24,870 nt of DNA from Amoebophrya sp. AT5.2 (lineage: Eukaryota; Sar; Dinophyceae; Syndiniales; Amoebophryaceae), in contig RXOD01004278.1 of the NCBI GenBank assembly GCA_005223375.1, positions 1 to 24,870 on the forward strand, read 5' to 3'. Position 1 is the first letter of the stretch; each line of letters starts with the position of its first letter. This document shows positions 1-9,468 of the stretch, piece after piece. Both the position numbers and the translations under genes were made by a program. The notes beneath the pieces were generated by a model that saw only the letters and a program-made list of their open reading frames with translations, searched no databases and was not told the origin of the DNA.

Positions 1-1879
1 CCAAGCTCTGGCTCACGGCCCATCCCCATAAGGATCTTCACACTGCCGCCTCGCAGTTCCCGGCTTGGATTCCTCCTACTTCGATTTGATTTATTCGTTT
101 TTTGGTGGATTGGTTTGATGGTTTATTGTTACCGGGTTGGCGCCCACGTTAATTAACCAAGGAAAATAAATCAAAAAACAACCCAAAAAAAGACTCAAAG
201 GCGGACGCAAAGAACCTGTGAAAATTGGTGAAAAGTGGGGACAGGGACATTTTTCATCGTGATAGGTCTTCCTTCAAGTTTAGAGCGGTCTTCACGAGCT
301 GGGCCTCACGCGGACCGCACGGCAAAACGTCAGAGTAGAGTTGATCGTATTCCCCTTCTTCTGGTGTTGCATCGTCCGCTACAGGAACAGGAAGGCTTGC
401 GTCGCCACTCCCGATACTGTCGACTCCCGTCGCGGGGTTCACTTCAAACGGTGAAATCGCTTCCCCGGGTACGTCCAGAACGCCCCACTGCTTCAAAGCC
501 CGGTACAGTGGCCCCATGTTATCCATCATGGTGTGACCGGCGTCGGTCGGCCACAGTCGTCCCATGATCAACTGAACTGCTTCTGCATCTTCCTCGATGT
601 CGTCTTCGCTATCTATCGCTCTGACCACACGTCCCATTTTGTGCCTGTTCCTGTCGCTTACGAGGAGGTTGAGCCTTTTTCTCCTCTGCCTGGTGGTCGT
701 TCTCGTTTCTGGATCAACTGCGGACGCTCTTGCTTTTCCTTCTACTGCTGCTGCGGCTGACAGCGTCGACGCCGGGTGGTCAAAATTGACGTGCACAATG
801 TGTTCACCTTGGTCGTACCCACTGGGCCCGGGATTCGCACCTTCCGGCGGCCAAAACGGGTACGGCAGGCCGTTCCTTGCGTTCACGATCACTCGTTGCC
901 CCTGGTGCACATTTCCATCCTCTACTATTTCCACGTCGTTCTCCAGGAAGGACCCCCGTGGAACCTGATCCAGCACGTAGCTTCCGCCTCGCCCAGACGC
1001 CACGTCGATCGCCTCGACGATCCGCATATCGCGCAGCTTCGGATGCAGCGTGGCATGGTACAGGCGACTCGATATCGCCGCCGGCGGAATGTCTTCAAAA
1101 ATGCGCGAGTTGAGAAAGTGCTTGTAGCCTGTGGAAGTCATACCGGCTGGAGTCCGCAGGTCGAAGGTCGTCTGTCCCTCCGAGCTGTTCGTGACCTTGT
1201 AGTGACGCTCGCCAGAATACCGGGTGTCGTAGTGGATCTGTTGTGATGATTCCGCTTGGTTGTTGCTGTTTTCAACAAGTTGTCACTTCATGATTGCTAG
1301 CGCTTAGAACTAGATAGAAGCGTCAGCGAGTGCGAGAGCGAGTGGTCACGTTGTCGTGGTTGGACCGAATGCCACGAAGGAAAAACAATCGGGAGCCACA
1401 AAACAAGTGCGAAGTGAATACACCTGCGCCGGGCGGTCGAAGATTGCGGCTGGCGATTTTACGTATACGAAGCGCCCGTCCGTGCCGTGGCACAGGTTCT
1501 CTATCAGACAGTTGCCAGCCCCAACACAAGTGTGCGTCGTGAACAACGTGGGCTCATCCGCGGGGTGAAGGCCTTCGTGTTCATCACCTGTTTCATCACC
1601 TGTTTCATCAGGCGTTGCGGGCTCTGCTGCTCTTTCGCTTTCCCGATCAAGACCAGTATTTTCTTTATTTTCATCCTCCACCGCAACCGTAGCTGCAGTT
1701 CCGCTTGAACCACGCCCAGTGTGATCCAGTCCTTCGAGGAATCGCCAAATCTCCTGCGCGTGCGGCGAATCTGGATTGCCCTCGAGATCCGAGAGCGAAA
1801 TCAGCTCCGCACGCGCGGACGTCACAGCAACGACGAGCGCGGAGAGCGAACGAAAGACGTGCAAGGTCGACAGCAACAT
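1..1879 (-). CDS. GT61-like (DUF563/EOGT-type) glycosyltransferase, 3' partial
   Basis: Probable secretory-pathway glycosyltransferase. Exon 1 (1879-1350) starts at the ATG at 1879 and opens with a hydrophobic stretch ending ALVVAVTSARA, a likely signal peptide or signal anchor. An acidic low-complexity stretch follows, then a Cys-containing block (NLCHGTDGRFVYV) like the start of GT61-type domains. A GT-AG intron (1349-1266, phase 2) leads to exon 2 (1265 to about 254). Exon 2 carries LWPTDAGHTMMDNMGPLY, which resembles the N-x-GH-x3-D-x5-PL motif of DUF563/GT61 enzymes; here Asp-Ala replaces the usual Asn before GH. The family normally has roughly another 200 residues. A frame reading VKILMGMGREPEL at 1-60 is probably a further exon, but I could not resolve the intron between about 75 and 280. 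In-frame hydrophobic codons continue upstream to about 1975, so the true start may lie in an earlier exon. Family assignment rests on motif shape only. Confidence 0.6.
1580..1610. repeat. 12-bp tandem repeat in coding sequence
   Basis: The unit ttcatcacctgt occurs 2.6 times without mismatch. On the minus strand it encodes a repeated Asp-Glu-Thr-Gly in the acidic linker of the GT61-like protein, so it is an in-frame, length-tolerant repeat. Confidence 0.85.
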
Positions 1880-2596
1880 CTTCTTCGGGGGCTCGTGCAA
1901 GTCCGTGCTGTAGTTCGAAAAAATAACACTGACAACTACGGCCACTGCGCATGCCAATAGAGGTGGTGGATAAGGACCTGCTATTGTTCATCGCACGATT
2001 TATCTCACGATATGCAGACACACCGATGAAGAATCGTCAGGGAGCTTGTCCGCATGATTGGCACAGCGTCACGCGATGCAGATGCAGATGCTCTTGCGAT
2101 GATTCCTGCCTCTTTATGCTGCAAGTTTCCGCGCAAGAACCGCATTGGCATTCTTCAATGCACCGCGAATCGCGTGCACTGCGGCGAGCGTTCCGGGCAA
2201 AGCATTATCCGCGCAATGCGCACTTCCAACTCGATGTTCGTTGCAAACACAACCTGACTGCTGAATTCATTGTCCACTGAAAAAAAGTCGCTCGTTCAGC
2301 TTGAGATTGAATTGTCCACGAAGATCAGTCGTCGTGCGCGTGCCATTGTTCCTGAGATAGAGAGAAAAGGGCGATAATATCCGAAGTCACTGCATCTGAG
2401 AGATGACGCGAAATGGTGTTAATGTCAAGTTGGTTCGTTGCACTGAGTTATAACCTTATGATCTTGCTGCGTAATATAACGTTTCTAAAAATGTGCATTT
2501 GTTGTTGCATCGACTGGCGGCAACAGCCGCTGCCAGCATCAAAGGACACACTACTGGATCTGGAAGTGGAACTGAGCCCCTAAACCACATGCTATC
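1880..2596. other. Intergenic region, no gene seen
   Basis: This is the gap between the BTB gene's stop and the GT61-like gene's first ATG. Only short plus-strand ORFs of unconvincing composition occur. No promoter motif, tRNA or repeat was recognised. An upstream exon of the GT61-like gene could start here, because the minus-strand frame stays open to about 1975 after an AG at the end of CAATAGCAG. Confidence 0.5.
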
Positions 2597-5445
2597 TCAA
2601 CCATTCTCGAGCACGTGGTCTCCTTCTTCCTTGAATATCCTGCATTTTGCGGCCCGCAAACTAATGCAGGGGAAGAGTCGTTTTTCCGGATTTACACCCT
2701 TGAGCCTCTGGCGAAAGATCTTGTTGCCCTGGCGGAAAACAAGGTCCTGCGTAGCCTTCAAGTAGGCGACTGAGATAACGGCGCCGTGGTGAATTTCCAT
2801 ATGCGCTTGACAGGCGGGCGTGCACAAGTGTTTCACAGTCGGGTCGCACTTACACTGCCCGCAGTAGAAGTGACCTGAATCAAAAAAACGAAATTCGTCG
2901 ATGAAGAAGGGACGCACTTGCAGCATAAAAGCAAATACAGCAACACGCACCGAACAGCGACGGCAAAGTAAACAAAAAGAACAAGATGATGATGAACGAC
3001 CCGTACCGTTATCCGCCAGGCCCCAGCCGTCTTTGAACCGTCCGCAGTAGTAGCTCGTGTCGATTGTGTCTTCGCACACTCCGACCACGCAGCTGCCCTC
3101 CTCGAAGAGCTCGATGCGCATTTTCCAGGACTGCACCAGGTCGCAGCTGCTGTTCAGCACGAAGGTCTTGAAATTTGGCGAGGATATGTCCAGTGCCATG
3201 TTGTTCTTCGTCGCCTTCCAGTAGAGCCCCCCTTTCCGGGCCTTGTAGGTGGACGGATTCACGTGCTGCGCCATTTCTTTTGGGGCCACTGCGAACTTAA
3301 GCGCCTGAAGCATCAGCTCGGTAAGCACCTTCGACCGCGCGGCGACCGGGTGGGAGTCCAGCTTCGCGACGTACTTGGTGTGCATCAGCGGAAATCGGCA
3401 GTGCCCGAGCAGGTCGTCAAGGTACAGCTCCAGCCGCTGCTCGTCGCTGATCAGTGGCGAAGCGACATCAATCACGATCAGGTACTGCAACTTCTAGTGC
3501 AACTTTCGACCTCATCCCCGGTCGTTCACGCTCTACGCAAAAATTTTCGCTTCTCCGACACCCACTGCTACGTACTTGAAGATCACCAAGAGAGATAATA
3601 CAAATATGGAAAAAAACGATGATGTAACTCGGGCTCGGCTAGCACCGTGTATGTTGAATGTACTTACGCTGCAATCCAGTTCATGCAGGCCTCAAAGACG
3701 CACTCTTCCGCCGCGTTGAGTTCGTCACTGGAGACCACGGCCGCGAGGACGTCGTAGTCCAGCCCCAAGAAGCCGGGCGTCTCGCTCACTTCGGGGAAGT
3801 CCATCAGGAGCATGTTCAGGCACTTCCGCAGCGCGTAGTGGTCGTACGAGCCAAGTTGCTGGGCGGAACAGAGGAGGGAGCAGCAGGTCTCCACCGAGAC
3901 CGCTTTGTCCATGATGTCCTCGACCGAATCGATGAGATCGTTCACTTGGTACGTGTTCACGAAGCAGTAAAAAGGCCACACCGTGTCGATGGTCAGCACG
4001 ATCTCGCCAGTGTACAGAAACCTGAGCAGAACGTTGCGGGGAAAGATTCGGCGTTCCTAGAAGTGGTCACTGAACAGCTCCTGCACACCCTAATCTAAAC
4101 TAGTAAGTAACCGCTACAGATATTCTTGCTGAAGTTGATTCGAAGCGTACATTCATAAACGAGCTGTGACACTGACAAGAAATCTTCAGTGGGCGAAAAC
4201 GTCAAAATAAAGAAACGCAGAAAATAGAAAAACACGAAATACTTCAAGAACAGCCAGAGGATGTCTTTGAGGCATTCGAGCGTGAGTTCCCCGTCCTCCA
4301 CCGCGCCGACGCCTGCGCCCCCAACCCCTTGGCCGAAGAAGATGCTGTCGAACACCGGCGACCAGCTGGCCAAGTATGCTTTTTGAGCGTAGTAGAACTC
4401 GCGGCCGTCATCGTCGTCTGACTCTTTCGGAATGATGATGTTCGGCCGTATCTTAATGTCGCTCAGCTTGGCGTTGTCGAACAAGACCTCCAGTTTCTGC
4501 AGCCGCCACTGTTTCGTGTCGTTCAGCGACCACTGCGTGGGGCGCGCGCGCGAAACGATCTCAGACCCAGGCTGCTTGTTGGCGGTTGAAGAACTCCGAA
4601 AAACGGCCGCCATCTTCCCAGATTCGCGTGACCACCAGTTGTCCGGCTCTCGCAAACCGATGGTGGTCGCGAACAAAAGCAGTCGTTTCGACGTCCGCAA
4701 AAAGCAGCTCTTGGTCTACTCTTCCCTTTACGTTTACGCCGAGATAGACGACAATGAATTTGCCCTCTTTATTCGTGGGAGCGCCTGAGGTGTTTTCTGT
4801 GCCGCAGGACAGCAGCAAGTCGTGAGTGACAACGAGCAGCTTCTGATCCTTTATTTTTACGCGGTTCCGCAGCAGCTGAGCCTGAAGCTTTTGGTGCTCC
4901 TCCTCGAGCTGCCCCACGAGCCGTCGTCTATTGCAGTGCAGAACAAGTGTGGTTCTTGTTCTTGGCCGCAGGCGTCGAGCTCGTCACAGAGGCCCTGGCC
5001 GGTCTGACCTCCCTGCCGCCGGTAAGCAGCAGCCATGGCATGATCCGGCACCAGCTCCTGGAGTGGGCGGGTCAAGGCCGCTCCTCACATGCCGGAGGTG
5101 ACAGGACTGGAACCGGGCAGACAACAGTCTTTTCAGAGTCAGTTGTATTTTCCACGCAGAGCTTCAACTCAACCTCCACGACGACTCAAAAAAATCAATA
5201 AAAAAATATCTTTCTACACTCTCAGTGAGAAGTAGGGCGAGTTCCAAATTTTCCGCCGATATCTCATCTTCACGAGCAGATGAGCTGCCAATAAATACCT
5301 TCACAGAGGAGCTGCTACCAATACCTCGAAAACGAAAGCCGTCGTCATCGATGAACGAAAAGGGTCGACGTAATCGAATGCCGTCCAGAGAATCCGCGCG
5401 GACGCGGCGGCGGCTGCTTCTCCTAGAAGTACATGAGAAAAACAT
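2597..5445 (-). CDS. BTB-BACK-SPRY domain protein
   Basis: Likely a cullin-3 adaptor-type scaffold. BTB: LSDIKI, then AQKAYLASWSPVFDSIFFG, then LLRFLYTGEI. BACK: the run through NTYQVNDLID and CVFEACMNWIAA to LLGHCRFPLM. SPRY-like: SWKMRIELFEEGSCVVGV, GRFKDGWGLADNG and RLFPCISL. Solved exons run ...-4260, 4044-3668, 3446-3007 and 2874-2597 (TGA). The introns at 3667-3447 (phase 2) and 3006-2875 (phase 1) are GT-AG and restore the domains exactly. The intron at 4259-4045 appears non-canonical and has its own entry. The 5' part is unresolved. A frame with coiled-coil character (QLEEEHQKLQAQL) lies at 4917-4800, and an ATG-led exon with a GT donor (5445-5222) is a plausible first exon. Two overlapping frames at 4561-4700 imply another intron there. 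The SPRY part holds an unusual Cys/His cluster (GHFYCGQCKCD ... HLCTPACQAH). The core domains are sure; the start is not. Confidence 0.75.
4045..4259 (-). other. Probable non-canonical intron with 3-bp direct repeat and inverted ends
   Basis: The BTB reading frame is broken here. Joining LECLKDI directly to FPRNVLLRFLYTG gives the usual spacing of a BTB domain between the LTLE-like strand and the FLYTG helix. That join falls on an ATC triplet present at both ends (4262-4260 and 4047-4045), with no GT...AG. The intron ends are imperfect inverted repeats: 5' GGCTGTTCTTGAAGT against the complement of the 3' end, GGCGTTCCTAGAAGT (11 of 15 identical). A canonical alternative (GTGTTT...CTTCTAG, phase 0) is possible but inserts about 12 extra residues. 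Confidence 0.55.
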
Positions 5446-5724
5446 GTAGTTTTTGCGCTGTTTCTAGTTCTGCTTTCGTCCATCGCTCTACACTCAGTCC
5501 TCGGCGTTGTTCAGTTCTGCTCCTGTTGTGCAATTACAATAAATCAAGTACCTTCGTTGATATCCGCCGTCTCGATCGAGGACCAGGACATACGACGTTT
5601 CTATTTCTTATCATCGTCATAATTCTTCGGTACTTCTTCGTGTTCCATCTTCACGCTCAGGTGATCAAGGTCATCAACCTCCAAGGGGTACAGGGCACAA
5701 AATATCAAAAAGGAGCGGCCCTCT

Positions 5725-7214
5725 TCAGGCCGCGTACTTGCTACGCTGTGTGGGCACGCAGGGTGGCACCAGGATCTTCGACACGAGTGTGTCCGCGAGA
5801 GAACGGATGTCGATGACATTTCCGCCCAACCGGTTAGCACCGAACCCAATCACCCCCATCAGCTCCTCCAGATCTTCCAATCCCAGCGGCTCCCCCTCCG
5901 TGCTCATCAGCTCGTAGAAAGTGGCCGCATCGAGCTCCAACTTGCCCCGAGTCACGCTTGACAACAGATCCAGTAGCCGCGGCACGGAGGCAAGATGCTG
6001 GTCGGGCTCCTTCAGCTTCTGCTCCTTCACGCAAGTGGCGCTAGGCTTTGAGGCTGGAGGAGAAGGATCTGCAACCGTCGCCGCGGTGGTAGGCACCACT
6101 TCGTCATGTGGAACAAGCGGACCTGGTAGCGCAGAAGCAGGTGACGAAGGCTGTTGTTGCTCCGGCGACCCCTCACCCTCGCACAACTTAACGTCACTGC
6201 GCTGGTGCTTGCTAGTGTCTGTGTCAGCAGGAGGAGGAGCTTCTCTAGCATTTTCGCGACCTCCAGATGCAGATCCTGCTGAACAGCCCGAATTCCTTGC
6301 TGGGGTTGACGGTGATGCTGAATTAAACTCGCACGCCCCTGCCACTCGTCGTTCCTGATCCCCACTTGCCGTAGTGCAGCTCCCGTTTTCTTTGCCGTCG
6401 CCTTGCTCGCCGTCACTCAAAACATCGTTGTTGACACGATCCGTACTCTGAAGACTTTCTCTGGCCTGCCCATCTCCCCCGTCCGGAGCCGAACACTTCG
6501 CGTCGTCACAAGAAGCTGAAGCGTGGTCTTCTTCTAAAGCCCCGTCCCCAGCATGATCTGGTGCAACCACTGCAGGCGGCGCCTCAATTTGGTCTGCCGC
6601 ACCGGGCGCGGGTGCAAGGTCGAGCGGGCTACTCACATTTTCTACGCATGCCGCCGGCACAGCACCAGTTGCTGCAGCAGATGACGTGCCGTCCGGCTCT
6701 GGCTCGAGGACCTGCAACTCCGCGACCTCCACGTCCTCATTTGTTATCGTTGTAGACGAAACCGAGCCCGTTGCGGCGATGAGTGTGAGGTCCTGGAGAG
6801 AAAACTTCGACTTGGCTACCTGCCCAGTAGTACCCTTTAGCGCGACCCCCAGCTCCTTGTCTGTGCAGCACCAACCAACGCAGCGGAGCCAGTAGCGGGC
6901 GTCACCGGGGGAGAGAAAACCGTCCTTGTCTTTGTCCAGCATTTCGAAAGCTATGGCGCTGTCGTCCCACAAGGTGCAAGAAACTCGTGGAAGTGTACTG
7001 GAGGGCGGAGCCGCTGTGTCGTCGCGGTGGACTAGTCGCGCATCTTCCGCGAGCTGAAAGGTGACAGAAGGAGGTACCGATGCAGCCTGTATAATAAATT
7101 CAGTTTCAGGGACGTCGACAACGGTAAAATAATTTTTGCGTGCGAAATTATCAGGGAAAAAGTATAAATACTGACATCTCGGACAGAAGAAGCTGGTGCT
7201 GGAGGCCGTAACAT
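5725..7214 (-). CDS. EF-hand protein with long disordered centre
   Basis: Likely Ca2+-binding protein of 466 residues. The model is exon 1 from ATG 7214 to 7176, a GT-AG intron 7175-7087 (phase 0, ending TTATACAG), and exon 2 from 7086 to the TAA at 5725. One clear EF-hand (about residues 50-80) has the loop DKDKDGFLSPGD: Asp at positions 1, 3 and 5, Gly at 6, and Asp rather than the usual Glu at 12. A helix with WLRCVGWCC follows. About 230 residues rich in Ala, Ser, Pro, Glu and Asp come next, with no predicted fold. The C-terminal roughly 80 residues (ATFYELMS, LEDLEELMGVIGF, NVIDIRSLADTLV) look like a helix-loop-helix pair without Ca2+ ligands, reminiscent of a degenerate calmodulin lobe. 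The longer uninterrupted reading to 7254 has no ATG, which favours the two-exon model. The cellular role is unknown. Confidence 0.75.
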
Positions 7215-8064
7215 CCAAGCAATGTCCGTCGTGACTTAAATCAAATCTGAACAAGCTGATGAAGAAAATCGGTATCTATTGAAAATCTTACTTCTTATAC
7301 ATAGATACTGTTTGCTTGTGCTGCCGCCCCTTTGTTCGCGATGCAGTCGGTCCGCCATCGGACTCAACACTCGACGTGGGAGGCGCCATGGTGATTGTTG
7401 TTCGAGGCTTACGATATGAACCGAAGTACTGCTCGCAGTCGCACTGAAGGTCCCTTCGTTGCTCTTGCTGCCTCTTTGTCTTTCCGTAGAATCAGCATTA
7501 CCATTAGGAGGACAATGCCGGGAAGAACAAGTAAGAGATGAATCAAAACTCGTGCTCGTGAATCACGAGTCGTGATTGATCACCTCCAGAACGGAGTGGC
7601 AAGCGAAAGCCGAAAGACCGTCGTTTTCATCACTGGAGAAATCTTCATGGCGTCAGCATAATCAACGGTGCACATGCAGCACATACACATCGCAATGCAC
7701 TTACAGAACAGCAAAGCTTTCCTAACGTTCACGTGTCGCCTTCACGTTCACCCGCGCCCGCCAGCGCCAACTTGGAGCTATTAAGTTCTTCGATTCGCTA
7801 GCGTTCTTCATTTATCCTGCAAGACACGAAAGCATCTTTTTTTCTCTGGTTCTGAGCAAGCTTATAAAGATGACATGATTCTGATCGCGGTTCTTGTCCT
7901 CGCTTTCTGGAGCCATCGCCCTCATGAGAATGAATTGCGATTGCAGCCGTGTCCTCCATTCATACTCATAGAACCTCGCTCAGTAGTTGCAGTCATTCTC
8001 TCTGTATCTGAAACCATCTCTTCCAATGGGCCTTGCTTGTTTCCGAGTGCTCCTTTTTCTACCC
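7215..8064. other. Intergenic region with a palindrome pair
   Basis: I see no convincing gene on either strand. The region holds two overlapping perfect palindromes at 7555-7577 and otherwise unremarkable sequence. It should contain the 3' end of the 8065-8595 transcript and the 5' end of the EF-hand transcript. No TATA-like or other promoter signal was recognised. Confidence 0.5.
7555..7577. repeat. Two overlapping perfect palindromes
   Basis: ctcgtgaatcacgag (7555-7569) is a palindrome with 7-bp arms around one base. It overlaps aatcacgagtcgtgatt (7561-7577), with 8-bp arms around one base. Together they repeat the motif tcacga in both orientations. This could be a binding site for a dimeric protein or a transcript-end hairpin; nothing decides between them. 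Confidence 0.6.
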
Positions 8065-8595
8065 CTAGCACCACACCACTGGCCATTCTCCGCTGAGGCG
8101 GTAGAGCAGGAATCCCCCCGTGCTCCAGTACAGCACCTTCACCATGTCCCAGCTTCGGTACTTCTTCCGCTCCGCCCACTCGCGCTCCGAGAAGAGTTCG
8201 CGCACGTTGTGCGTGATCCGGTCGAAGCTGTTCCCCGGCGTGTAGTCACTGAGCTGCACCACGCCCCCGTTCGCGGCCGTTACCTCCGGGTTTGGCGGGC
8301 CTTCGTAGAACTTTCCCGCATGCAGCGTGCCGCGGATCTCCTGCCGCCGCCAGTCGATGGACGGCTTGCGGGCCTTGTGCGAGGGCTCGTAGCCCTTCTC
8401 GAGGTTCTTGTACGAGGACAGCAGGGAGCCCCACTGCTTGTGCAGCTTGAGGTTGGTCTCAAACTTGTCGTTGGCGCGGTTGATCATCTGCTTCTTCATG
8501 TCGGTCGAGTACTTGGCCCAAAGCTTCTCCTTGTACCCCGGAAAAATCGTGCCTAAAATGTCCCCAGCGTGCCGCCGGCGAGAAAGGGACAGCAT
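8065..8595 (-). CDS. Unknown small protein with one C-terminal hydrophobic segment
   Basis: I do not recognise the family. The reading from the ATG at 8595 gives 176 residues, and the frame remains open without ATG upstream to about 8730, so a 5' exon is possible. The N-terminal half is strongly basic and rich in Lys, Arg, Trp and Tyr (SLSRRRHAGDILG, PGYKEKLWAKYSTDMKKQM). The middle is polar. The end contains a short hydrophobic stretch (VKVLYWSTGGFLLYRL) just before the stop, which could be a membrane anchor. The basic, Ser/Arg-rich N-terminus with few acidic residues would fit mitochondrial import of a small membrane-complex subunit, but that is inference. Codon and amino-acid composition are clearly protein-like compared with the overlapping plus-strand frames. 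Confidence 0.7.
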   Translation of the reverse strand: MLSLSRRRHAGDILGTIFPGYKEKLWAKYSTDMKKQMINRANDKFETNLKLHKQWGSLLSSYKNLEKGYEPSHKARKPSIDWRRQEIRGTLHAGKFYEGPPNPEVTAANGGVVQLSDYTPGNSFDRITHNVRELFSEREWAERKKYRSWDMVKVLYWSTGGFLLYRLSGEWPVVWC

Positions 8596-9468
8596 CCTCT
8601 GGCTCTTGGTCTTGCCTATGTGCTGCTTCGGGTTCACTTCTGAGTCCTCGGCTCTAGCTCTTATAGAAGCTTGACGTTGATGATTTCTGATAGCTATCGA
8701 CCGATCTGAAGAGTATCATTCGCTCCGGGTTTTTCTTTCTTTACAGATCCGGTGTGTTGGACTCCACGCCATGAATAAACAGCACGGCTCGGAACCCACA
8801 AGTCCTGGTGCTGGGGCGGAGCTTGTAAAGCATGAGCCAGCAGTGCGCTACCACAGGGAGAGACATTCATAGAAGAAGACGAACAGTATACTTATTCAAA
8901 AGCGCCGCGGATGAATGATGGGTCTAGACCTGGCGGTGGACTCTCCTTTAGCCCCCGCTCTGGGGGGGCCGGGTCCGGCTACAGTGCCATCTGACTCGCG
9001 ATTGGAGTTTGCGCACTAGTCCATCCGGACGTTGCTTTCATGTTCATTGAGTTTGAATTGTGCTCAGCTTCATGAGCGCATGCCCGTCTCGCATTCACGC
9101 ATAAAATGCGCTGTTTTTTTTCCTTCTCGGTCGAGAAAGCGGCGCCGGCGAGTTACATTTACAACATAATCTTTTGATTTATTTGTTGAAGCTGAAGTAT
9201 CTGCTCACGATCATTGCCGCCTGCTCCAAAAACTTTTCACTTCACCCTTGCGGCTCCTCAAGGCTGTAAGTCGTGCACGACTGTGGTCGGAGTTGCTCTT
9301 ATTTATCAACAACTCCAACTGTCCTCGCGGGCGTGGTGGGCGTGGCCGTGGGCATGCCTGAAAATAGAGCGGATTCCTGGGTCCGTCGGCAGGAACCAAG
9401 ACCAACTTCAACGATGATCATGCGCCAGCGGTAACAGCAGTGTTCTTCCGTGCTCAACATCCCACCTG
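8596..9468. other. Intergenic region
   Basis: No supported gene. It includes a GC-rich hairpin at about 8951-8970 (gcccccgctctgggggggc). In the minus-strand frame ending at 9299 it also holds the tail discussed as a possible frameshifted C-terminus of the GH5 protein. No RNA gene was recognised. Confidence 0.5.

Noticed and set aside
5921..6416. ORFs opposite and in a shifted frame of the EF-hand gene
   Set aside because: Low-complexity shadows of the Ala/Ser/Pro-rich linker; they do not connect to any domain.
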